NCBI GenBank assembly: GCA_036375715.1
Contig: DASVBS010000020.1
Span: 1 to 48,552 of the forward strand
Length of the DNA: 48,552 nucleotides
Direction: 5' to 3'
Source of the DNA: Longimicrobiaceae bacterium
GTDB taxonomy: Bacteria; Gemmatimonadota; Gemmatimonadetes; Longimicrobiales; Longimicrobiaceae
Positions 32,128-38,910 of this stretch are shown here, piece by piece (position 1 is the stretch's first letter; the number at the start of each line of letters is the position of its first letter). Made by a program: the position numbers and the translations under genes. The notes below the pieces were generated by a model. That model was given only the letters and a program-made list of their open reading frames with translations, had not been told where the DNA came from and searched no databases.

Positions 32128-33195
32128 TCAGCCACCCGCCTCTCCTACCGCCGCCGGCGCGACGCTCGATTCCCGCAGCATCTCCTCCATCCGCGACAGG
32201 CACCGCGACAGCTTCTTCCCATAGGGTCCCGCCAGAGCGTCAGGACTGAACAACGAGCCCAGCGGGGTGGAGCCGCTTGCGACGAACGGGACGGCGCTGT
32301 CGTAGAGGGTATCCACGAAGTGCACCCAGCGCAGCGCGTCGGAGAGTCGCGGAATCGCACGCACGTCGCGCACGAACAGCGCCTCGATCCGGTCGACCAT
32401 ACCCTTGAAGCGGATCGGATGCACGCGTCCGAGGGCAGCGAGCAGCTCGCCGAAGTCCGCGAGGAGCGCGCGCGGGCCGGCGCCCGCCGCCAGCTCCTCC
32501 AACCTCTCAGCGCTCAGGAAGTAATCCGTGCCGGGCGAGGCATCGAACCGCCTGTGGCGATAATCCTCTCCCTCGATGCGCACGACCTCAAAGACGGAAG
32601 CGAGCTCCTCCACCTCTGCCAGGAAGTCTTTCTGGCTGAAGCGGCCGGCCCCCAGCTCCAGCGGCAGGGTGTTGGAGGTCACCACCACCCTCACCCCGTC
32701 GGCGATTGCGCCGCGCAAGAAGGCGAGCGCGAGCTTGAGGTTCCCGGGATCGTCCAGCTCCCACTCGTCAACCGCCGCTAGCCGCTGCGTGGAGAATGCC
32801 CGCCGCGCCTCGTCGACACCCGCCAGCCCGATAAAGTAGACCAGCTCGTCGAAGGTGAGGTACGCCTTAGGGTAGGGTGCCTCGTGCCACAGGGCCGCCA
32901 GCAAGTGCGTTTTGCCTACGCCGAAACCGCCGTCGAGGTAGACGCCGTAGCCAGACCCCGGCCGTCGTCGCCGGAGGCCAAGTCGCCCGAACAGACCTGA
33001 AGGAGCGGCCAAGTCGCGCAGCTCCTGCGCCAGTCGCTCGAGCCGTTGCGCGGCAGACGTCTGAGAGGGATGGAGGGGTGCGTAGTTGCCGAAAAGCTTA
33101 TCGCTGAAGCGCGCGGAGGGAACGAAGCTCCCCAGTAGCTCCTCCAGACCGGGGCGCGGCGGGAGCGAGCCGACCAACTGATCGAGATCCAGCAC
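32128..33195 (-). CDS. zapE: ZapE/AFG1-type ATPase
   Basis: 355-residue AAA-like ATPase of the ZapE/Afg1 (Lace1) family, linked in bacteria to the division ring under stress. Walker A is DGGFGVGKTHLL; AYLTFDELVYFIGLAG follows as in ZapE. Walker B is DEWELDDPGN, sensor 1 VVVTSNTLP, and GRFSQKDFLAEVEELAS plus GEDYRHR complete the family signature. I place the start at GTG 33195 (VLDLDQLVG), four bases after the glycosylase stop; the longer open frame overlaps that gene and has no ZapE-like sequence. The C-terminal region has the usual arginine-rich domain (RVHPIRFKGMVDRIEALFV). Confidence 0.9.
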   Translation of the reverse strand: MLDLDQLVGSLPPRPGLEELLGSFVPSARFSDKLFGNYAPLHPSQTSAAQRLERLAQELRDLAAPSGLFGRLGLRRRRPGSGYGVYLDGGFGVGKTHLLAALWHEAPYPKAYLTFDELVYFIGLAGVDEARRAFSTQRLAAVDEWELDDPGNLKLALAFLRGAIADGVRVVVTSNTLPLELGAGRFSQKDFLAEVEELASVFEVVRIEGEDYRHRRFDASPGTDYFLSAERLEELAAGAGPRALLADFGELLAALGRVHPIRFKGMVDRIEALFVRDVRAIPRLSDALRWVHFVDTLYDSAVPFVASGSTPLGSLFSPDALAGPYGKKLSRCLSRMEEMLRESSVAPAAVGEAGG

Positions 33196-33199
33196 AGAG

Positions 33200-33829
33200 C
33201 TACACCCGCCGGCTCCGCCAGAGATAGAAGGAGGCGATGGAGCGCCAGGGACGCCAGCGCTCCCCCAGCGCCTCGAGCTCCTTCCGGCCAGGCCGTTCCG
33301 CCAACCCGTATGCCTGCTGAACGGCAATCCGCAACCCGAGATCGTCGACGGGGAGAACGTCAGGCCGGCGCAGGGTGAACATCAGGACCATCTCTGCCGT
33401 CCAGCGGCCAATCCCCTTCACGCGAACCAGGTGCTCGATGACCTCGTCATCCGTGAAGGAGTCGAAGCGATGGGGCTCCAGGGTGCCGTCCAGCCAGCGG
33501 GTAGCGAGGTCGCGGAGGTAGACCACCTTGGCGCGAGACAGGCCGCACGCCCGCAAGGTCTCGTCGGGGAAGGCGAGGATCTCCGCCGGCGTAGGACGAC
33601 GGCCGTCCGGCCCCAGCGCTTCGATACGCCCGAGAATGGTCGCGGCCGCCTTGATCGAGAGCTGCTGACTCGCGATCGCGTCCACCAGCGACCACCAGAG
33701 GTCGGGCTCGTGCGAGGGCTCGAACGGCCCGATCCGGTCGATCAGGTCGCGCAGCACCGGGTCGGACGCGCGCAGCGCTTCGACCGCCTCCGGCGGCATG
33801 CTGGTTCGCTCCGGACGCCGTGTGCTCAA
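33200..33829 (-). CDS. DNA-3-methyladenine glycosylase (AlkA-type, HhH-GPD)
   Basis: 209-residue DNA repair glycosylase that removes alkylated bases. The helix-hairpin-helix is VKGIGRWTAEMVLMF. The catalytic aspartate is in VLPVDDLGLR, one of the two aspartates 16-17 residues further on. The opening region (ALRASDPVLRDLIDRIGP, AIASQQLSIKAA) is typical of the short AlkA/Mag group, which lacks the E. coli AlkA N-terminal domain. It overlaps the GNAT gene upstream by four bases (ATGA) and precedes zapE by four bases, so GNAT, glycosylase and zapE appear to share one transcript. Confidence 0.93.
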   Translation of the reverse strand: MSTRRPERTSMPPEAVEALRASDPVLRDLIDRIGPFEPSHEPDLWWSLVDAIASQQLSIKAAATILGRIEALGPDGRRPTPAEILAFPDETLRACGLSRAKVVYLRDLATRWLDGTLEPHRFDSFTDDEVIEHLVRVKGIGRWTAEMVLMFTLRRPDVLPVDDLGLRIAVQQAYGLAERPGRKELEALGERWRPWRSIASFYLWRSRRV

Positions 33830-34311
33830 TGCGAGTTCTCCCTGCTCAGCTCGATCATGCGCTCACGCGTCAATCGATAGGTGTACCATTCCTCCAGCCG
33901 GCGACCCCCCAACCGCTCGTAGAAATCAATCGCCGGCTCGTTCCAGTCCAGGACCATCCATTCCATGCGGCCGCACCCCTCCTCCACCGCCCGCGCCGCA
34001 AGATAGCGAAAGAAAGCCCGTCCCACTCCACGTCCTCGCGCCTCGGGAAGGACGAAGATGTCCTCCAGGAACAAGGTGGGCCTGGCCAGGAACGAAGAAT
34101 AGGTGTGGTAGGTGATCGCATACCCCACCGCTTTCCCGTCCAGCTCGGCCAGGTAGGCGTGGAAGCGCGGCTGCTCCCCGAAGCCGTCGCGGCGTAGCCG
34201 CTCGCGGGCTTCCGCGTCAGGGGGCTCCAGCTTCTCGTACTCGGCCAGCGCATCGACGAGAGAGATGAAGCGTTCGAAATCGGCGGCCGTGGCCGGACGA
34301 ATAGAGGTCAT
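33826..34311 (-). CDS. GNAT N-acetyltransferase (diamine acetyltransferase-like)
   Basis: 161-residue acetyl-CoA-dependent acyltransferase. The acetyl-CoA loop is VLPEARGRGVGRAFF, preceded by the beta strand LFLEDIF; WNEPAIDFYERLGG is the conserved C-terminal signature. The FLEDIFV wording and the overall length resemble the spermidine/spermine (SSAT/thialysine) acetyltransferase group, so a polyamine or lysine-like amine is the best guess. It is first in an overlapping set with the glycosylase and zapE. Heptanucleotide array C begins 23 bases upstream of its ATG. Confidence 0.88.
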   Translation of the reverse strand: MTSIRPATAADFERFISLVDALAEYEKLEPPDAEARERLRRDGFGEQPRFHAYLAELDGKAVGYAITYHTYSSFLARPTLFLEDIFVLPEARGRGVGRAFFRYLAARAVEEGCGRMEWMVLDWNEPAIDFYERLGGRRLEEWYTYRLTRERMIELSRENSH

Positions 34312-34333
34312 TCCGTCCGCTCGAAGGGAGTCT

Positions 34334-34519
34334 GGAAATCGAATTACGAATTACGAATTACGAATTACCAATTTTGAATTTCGAATTTTGAACTGAAGAT
34401 TCCCATTCGCGGCGAATCGTGTTCTAACAGCGGAGCCGGACGCGAGCTCGAATCCGTAATTCGTAATCCGTAATTCGTAATTCGTAATTCAAAACTCAAA
34501 ATACAAAATTCAAAATTCT
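34334..34519. repeat. Heptanucleotide repeat array C, arranged as a large inverted repeat
   Basis: Left arm (34334-34396): GGAAATC, four perfect GAATTAC units, then CAATTTT, GAATTTC, GAATTTT, GAACTGA. Right arm (34450-34519): GAATCCG, TAATTCG, TAATCCG, TAATTCG twice, TAATTCA, AAACTCA, AAATACA, AAATTCA, AAATTCT. GAATTAC is the reverse complement of GTAATTC, so the arms can pair as a long hairpin around a 53-base GC-rich centre that itself contains ATTCGCGGCGAAT. The array is AT-rich in a GC-rich genome and encodes the last three codons of the ArsC/Spx-like gene. Confidence 0.93.
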
Positions 34520-34866
34520 TTGTCGGCCGCCCATGCCCGCCACGTGTCCTCTGCCAATCCCACCGTCACCTCGGTGCCGCGGCGGACCAGAGGGGTGCGG
34601 AGGAGGAGTGGATCTTCCACGAGGAGAGGGAGGATCCGGGATTCGGGGAGGTGGGCGACGTGCAGCCCTCGATTGCGGAACTGCTTGGAGTCGCGATCGA
34701 GCAGCGCCTCCGGCCCGAATCGGCGCGCGAAGCGCTCCAGCTCCCGCAGAGAGGCGGCCTTCCGCGTCAGGTCGACGTAGTGGATCTCGGCCCGTCGCTC
34801 CTTGAAGAAGCGCAGCGCCTTCTGAGTATTCCTGCACTTCGGGGTTCCGAAGATCTGGACGTTCAT
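34510..34866 (-). CDS. ArsC/Spx-family thioredoxin-like protein
   Basis: 118-codon small protein of the arsenate reductase/Spx/YffB family. It begins MNVQIFGTPKC, then RNTQKALRFF with a single cysteine (Cys11) and no CXXC, followed by the family's basic and PLLV-containing strands (LPLLVEDPLLLRTPLVRRG) that end the domain. Single-Cys members are either glutathione-dependent arsenate reductases or redox regulators; sequence alone cannot separate them. ATG 34866 is chosen because the fold starts at once; a longer frame to 34938 runs into the DUF4105 gene. The last codons lie in heptanucleotide array C. Confidence 0.85.
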   Translation of the reverse strand: MNVQIFGTPKCRNTQKALRFFKERRAEIHYVDLTRKAASLRELERFARRFGPEALLDRDSKQFRNRGLHVAHLPESRILPLLVEDPLLLRTPLVRRGTEVTVGLAEDTWRAWAADKEF

Positions 34867-34912
34867 GCGCGCAAGCCCTCCCTGACCGGACCGACTCGAG
34901 CCATCCGCGCGA

Positions 34913-36151
34913 CTACGCCTTCCACTGCTCCCCAACAACGCTCCAGGCCAGGATCACGTTGACCGGAAGGATCAGTGCGATGACCTCACCGTTGACCTGG
35001 TCGATGCCGGGAAGCAGTTGGAGGACGAAGCCCAGCAGCGAGAATCCGGCCAGGGCGATGGCCGCGTACTTCGTCGGACGCCGGGCCCAGCCAACCCCGT
35101 ACACCGCGGCAGGAATCAGCACGGTCAACAGCAGTGCGATCGGGTCGAACTGGAACAGATTCTCGTTCCGGTGTGCCGCCACGTGGTTGGTGAACGCCCA
35201 GAGCCCGACCAGTAGAGCACCCCCGACCCCCACCAGCAACGACCAGAGGCTGCCCAGCGCGGCGAAGCCAAAGCGCCCGATGGCGCTACGCCGGCCCAGC
35301 AGCGCCAGGCCCCCGATCACCGCGGCCACCACCAGCCCGATCGCCAGGAAGCCGAGCGTCCAGGCAGGCGGCGCCTGTCGATCCGGCCCACGCCCGACCG
35401 CCTCGTAAAGAACTCGCTCCGAGCGGACCAGGGGACGCGGATTCCCCTGCTCGTCGGCCACGGTGAGCTCGCTCACGCGTTCGCGCACCTTCTCCGGCAG
35501 GAACATCTCCTCCCAGGCGTCGATCGGTCGGTCCGCGGCCGGGCCGAGACCGGCATTCAGCGCCGCGTAGACGATCGGTAGCCCGGCCATCAAACGCCGA
35601 CTGTGCCAGCGGTAGGTGGTACCGGTCTCCACGCCTTCGGTCGCTTGGCGAAGCCGGCCCCCGAGTACCCGGTCGAGTGCATCGCGGATGCGCGTGGAGC
35701 AGTTGTCCCGGAAGTAGTCGTACAGGTACTCCCTGTTCTCCGGAAGGGCGTTCCACTCCAGGAACCGCGCCAGCTCCGCCTTCTGCGGTCCGGTGAGCGC
35801 CAGCTCCTGCGCGACCACCGTGCGGTTGAGGTAGCCGTACTGGTACAGCGTCAGCTCCATGTCGGAAACCGCGAGCTGGTACAGCCAGTTGCCCTTGATG
35901 AAGCGGCTCCAGTACCCCGGCGAATTGAAGTCGAAGACGCCGTAGTTGTAGACCCGGTCGATCCCGCGCAGCTCGTCTCGGATCCAGAGCGCGTTGTGCC
36001 CGTACTTTTCCCACACCGCGTCCCCCGTCCCCATGGTCAGGAGGTAGACGGTGAGGTGGTCCCCTTCTGTCTGGGCAGCCAGTTCGGCGCGCCCCCCGGC
36101 GCCGAGCAGCGCGAACAGCAGGGCAATGAGGATGGGAAGTTTTTTCGCCAC
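34913..36151 (-). CDS. DUF4105 membrane protein, Lnb-type lipoprotein N-acyltransferase candidate
   Basis: 412-residue protein with an N-terminal signal/anchor (LPILIALLFALLGAGG), a periplasmic DUF4105 domain and several C-terminal membrane helices (about 266-287, 298-320, 338-356, 366-384, 390-405). The domain carries LTMGTGDAVWEKYGHNALWI (His52) and YFRDNCSTRIRDALD (Cys151), a Cys/His pair fit for thiol chemistry. DUF4105 proteins of Bacteroidota have, as I recall, been reported as the lipoprotein N-acyltransferase Lnb; a similar role would suit this window's several lipoproteins, but that transfer of function is inference. It lies 46 bases before the ArsC-like gene on the same strand; array D lies upstream. 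Confidence 0.85.
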   Translation of the reverse strand: MAKKLPILIALLFALLGAGGRAELAAQTEGDHLTVYLLTMGTGDAVWEKYGHNALWIRDELRGIDRVYNYGVFDFNSPGYWSRFIKGNWLYQLAVSDMELTLYQYGYLNRTVVAQELALTGPQKAELARFLEWNALPENREYLYDYFRDNCSTRIRDALDRVLGGRLRQATEGVETGTTYRWHSRRLMAGLPIVYAALNAGLGPAADRPIDAWEEMFLPEKVRERVSELTVADEQGNPRPLVRSERVLYEAVGRGPDRQAPPAWTLGFLAIGLVVAAVIGGLALLGRRSAIGRFGFAALGSLWSLLVGVGGALLVGLWAFTNHVAAHRNENLFQFDPIALLLTVLIPAAVYGVGWARRPTKYAAIALAGFSLLGFVLQLLPGIDQVNGEVIALILPVNVILAWSVVGEQWKA

Positions 36152-36231
36152 GGGAGCAACGGGCTGGGTTGAAGCCGATTGTTCGGGGCGACAAGGTAGG
36201 GTGTTAGGGCGGAAGGCGCTAATGGAGGCAG

Positions 36232-36445
36232 GGAGTCAGGAGTCAGGAGTTAGAAGGTAGGAGGTAGGAGTTGAGGCGTCAGAGGGTGAAGAATGGAAGT
36301 TAGAAGCCAGGAGCCAGGAGCCAGAAGCAAGAAGCCAGGCACCAGAACTCGCATCTTCTGGCACCCGGCTTCTCCCTCCTGACTCCTAACTTCTAACTCC
36401 TAACTCCCTGCTTCTGGCTTCTGGCTCCTGGCTTCTTGCTCCCTG
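36232..36445. repeat. Heptanucleotide repeat array D, three blocks with inverted orientation
   Basis: Block 1 (36232-36273): GGAGTCA twice, GGAGTTA, GAAGGTA, GGAGGTA, GGAGTTG. Block 2 (36296-36351): GAAGTTA, GAAGCCA, GGAGCCA twice, GAAGCAA, GAAGCCA, GGCACCA, GAACTCG. Block 3 (36355-36445) is the complementary form in perfect phase for 13 units, from CTTCTGG, CACCCGG, CTTCTCC, CTCCTGA, CTCCTAA through to CTTCTTG, CTCCCTG. Blocks 1-2 and block 3 can pair as a long imperfect hairpin. It fills most of the 315-base gap (36152-36466) between the DUF4105 and HD-GYP genes; no gene is seen in it. Units match array A. Confidence 0.92.
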
Positions 36446-36466
36446 CCCCGTCTCCACCAGCCAGCC

Positions 36467-38035
36467 TCAGCCGTCAAACCCTCCCTTCCTCATCATATCC
36501 TCGAACAACCCGAAGAGCTGCGGATCGAACATCTTCTCCGCGTCGCGCTGCATCAGCGCCAGCGCCTCTTCGCGGCTGTACGCGGGGCGGAAGCTGCGAG
36601 GGCTCGTGAGGGCATCGTAGACGTCCGCCAGGCTCACGATGCGGGCCGAGAAGGGGATCTCCTCTCCCGCCAGCCGATCCGGATAGCCCGTGCCAGCCCA
36701 CTGCTCGTGGTGGCTGCGCACGATCGGCCGCACCTCGTCGGGGAAGTCCAGCTGCTTCGCCATCGAGTCGCCCATGATGGTGTGCACCTTCATGAGCTCC
36801 CTCTCCTGCTCGTTGAGGTCGTCCGCCTTGCGGAGAACTTCCTCCGGGACCGCCATGTTACCCAGATCGTGGATGAACGCCCCGACCCGCAGCCAGGTCA
36901 GATCCCAACCGGTCATCCCCACTTCGCGCGCCAGCTTGGTGGCGTAGTCGGCCACTCGCTGGGCGTGGCCCACCTGATACGGATCCTTTGCTTCCGCCAG
37001 GTTAGCGCCCCACCCCTTCACTGCCGGCAGATACAGCTCCTTCAGACGCTCGAGGCGGCGCTCGATGTCCAACACCTCCCGTTCGGCTTTCAGCTGCCGG
37101 AAGAGCTGCAGGGAACGGTTGAGATAGAGCACGCCCTCCTGCTTGCGCTCTTCCTCCAGGTGCAGCAGCGCCCACTCCAGCTGCGTTTCCGCCTGCAGCA
37201 GTCGGTTCTGGCAGGCCTCCGCCATCCCCAACGACAGGGCAAAGTGGGTGTCCGACTGCTCCGGCTTACCCGTCTCGCGGTACAGGATCCCGTAGAACTT
37301 GTACGCTTCCGCGATCGCGCTCTTCGTGCGCAGCCGATGGAAGATGTGCAGCGATCGATCTACGCTTTCCTGCGCCGCCTGAAAGCGACGCCGCTTCAGG
37401 TGCAGCTCCGCCCGGTTCAGCTCGATCCGGCCGGTCATCACCGCATCGCCGGTGCGGCTGGCGATGTCGCTCGCCTCCCCGAAGCAACTGTCCGCCGCGT
37501 CCCACTCTGCCAGGTCCACGTGCGCCATCCCCATGTTCATCAGCGCACGCGTGGCCGAGAAATCATCTCCCAGCCGGCGGTACCGATCCAGGCTCGACCG
37601 GTAGCTCAGCAGGGCCATCGCCACGTTCCCCTGAATGTTGGCGATGATCCCCAGGTTCATGTCGATGAGAGCCACCAACCGCTCCTGACCTACGTCCTCC
37701 GCGATCCCGCGGGCTTGCAGAAAGAGATCCGCTGCCAGCTCGAGGTTGCCTCGCAACAGCTCCACCCCGGCCTGGCTCACCAGCGCCGAGCCTACCTGCT
37801 CGCGCAGACCGGCAGCCTCCGCCACCGTTCGGCTCGCCTCGAATCTTTCCCACGCCCCTTCGAGATTGCCGCGCTCGGCCTGCACGGTGCCCATCCACCG
37901 CAGCAGGTCGGCTCGCGTTTTCTCCTCGCCCTCGGAGGGCAGCATCTGGAGCGCGGATTCGAAGTGCGCCAACGCCTCGTCCCACGCCCCGGTCCGCTGG
38001 GCTTCCCTCCCGGACTCGATCAGGGCTTGCAACAT
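36467..38035 (-). CDS. TPR protein with C-terminal HD-GYP domain
   Basis: 522-residue protein. The first about 330 residues are tetratricopeptide-type helical pairs (DEALAHFESALQMLP, NLEGAWERFEASR, WDAADSCFGEASDIA and similar). Then an HD-GYP domain begins near 345: GHAQRVADYATKLA, HDLGNMAVPEEVLRK (His389-Asp390), HTIMGDSMAKQLDF and SHHEQWAGTGYPDRL. HD-GYP enzymes degrade cyclic di-GMP. The usual HDIGK is HDLGN here, with Lys replaced by Asn, so activity should be tested rather than assumed. It is the only candidate c-di-GMP hydrolase in a window with two synthases. The lipoprotein gene lies 45 bases upstream on the same strand. Confidence 0.9.
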   Translation of the reverse strand: MLQALIESGREAQRTGAWDEALAHFESALQMLPSEGEEKTRADLLRWMGTVQAERGNLEGAWERFEASRTVAEAAGLREQVGSALVSQAGVELLRGNLELAADLFLQARGIAEDVGQERLVALIDMNLGIIANIQGNVAMALLSYRSSLDRYRRLGDDFSATRALMNMGMAHVDLAEWDAADSCFGEASDIASRTGDAVMTGRIELNRAELHLKRRRFQAAQESVDRSLHIFHRLRTKSAIAEAYKFYGILYRETGKPEQSDTHFALSLGMAEACQNRLLQAETQLEWALLHLEEERKQEGVLYLNRSLQLFRQLKAEREVLDIERRLERLKELYLPAVKGWGANLAEAKDPYQVGHAQRVADYATKLAREVGMTGWDLTWLRVGAFIHDLGNMAVPEEVLRKADDLNEQERELMKVHTIMGDSMAKQLDFPDEVRPIVRSHHEQWAGTGYPDRLAGEEIPFSARIVSLADVYDALTSPRSFRPAYSREEALALMQRDAEKMFDPQLFGLFEDMMRKGGFDG

Positions 38036-38080
38036 CTAACGCTCCTCGTCAGAGGCAGTGCAAGGAAGTACAGCGGTGGT

Positions 38081-38704
38081 CTAGAACAGCCCGCCCAGCA
38101 GTCCTCCAAGCAAGCCGGTGACGGTCCGCGTCAGGTTGGGCCAGCCGATCCCGTACTCCGAGAAGTGCCGCAGATCGGTGCCCACCCAGCGATCGTAGTA
38201 ATTCACCATCGAGGGGAGCGGCTCGACCTTCTGATCGGGCCGGATGTACATCACCTGCAGCCCGTTGACCTGGCTCGACGAGACGTTGCGCGCCCCCTCG
38301 TAGCTGAGCATCAGCCGCACGGGACGCCGGAAGCCGAGACGACCGACGTCGTTGTCCCCGTGGCGCGAAGCGGTCAGGTGGAGACGCACGTGATCGCCGT
38401 CCTCCTTCACGATCCGGAACTTCGTATCGGCGGTAACGGCGCCCTGCGGGACGAGCAGCAGGTGCTTGCCCAGCGCCAGCGTCCCGCCCGCCGGGCCGAT
38501 GATCGCTTCCACCGAGCCAACCGACTCCTCGGTCTCGGCCACGACCGTGTAGCCGTTACCGAACTTCCAGCTCAGAAGGATCTGCTCCTCCTCGTGCTTC
38601 GGCTCGAGCGTCAGGCCGGAGTCGGCTTGCTCGCACCCTCCCAGGATCGCCGCCAGGGCCAACACGGCCAGCGAGGATCGGCGCATCCACTTCGATGCTT
38701 TCAT
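38081..38704 (-). CDS. Lipoprotein with ZU5-like beta domain, function unknown
   Basis: 207-residue lipoprotein. Signal peptide MRRSSLAVLALAAILGGC ends in a lipobox; the start ATG 38704 has GGGAG five bases upstream. The middle part, SVEAIIGPAGGTLALGKHLL followed by LVPQGAVTADTKFRIVKE, has the GG...L...VP.GAV pattern of ZU5-like surface domains. A beta-rich region follows, and the C-terminus is short and Gly/Leu-rich (TGLLGGLLGGLF). It shares direction and close spacing with the HD-GYP gene. A 206-base gap separates it from the hybrid kinase upstream; AAAGTTT (38839-38845) and AAACTTT (38877-38883) form a loose inverted repeat there. Function not recognised. Confidence 0.75.
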   Translation of the reverse strand: MKASKWMRRSSLAVLALAAILGGCEQADSGLTLEPKHEEEQILLSWKFGNGYTVVAETEESVGSVEAIIGPAGGTLALGKHLLLVPQGAVTADTKFRIVKEDGDHVRLHLTASRHGDNDVGRLGFRRPVRLMLSYEGARNVSSSQVNGLQVMYIRPDQKVEPLPSMVNYYDRWVGTDLRHFSEYGIGWPNLTRTVTGLLGGLLGGLF

Positions 38705-38910
38705 CTTGTCTCCCTGTCTCTGAAAATGTCGACCAGCGTTTCGGCGAAGGAGGAGAGAACGTGCCGTGCTCGTCAATGAAATCGCCCCGGGAAGTGCAAC
38801 CCCGGCATGACCTTCGGGAAGCTCGGCGGTGAACGGCCAAAGTTTCCCTGCATGCGATTATCGGCAGCGGCTCTGAAAACTTTAGTGAGGGGATACCGTG
38901 GGAAGGGCGG

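Noticed and set aside
34334-34519. CRISPR array
   Set aside because: Units are seven bases with no spacers, no 23-50 base repeat exists and there are no cas genes in the window. The same applies to the other heptamer arrays.
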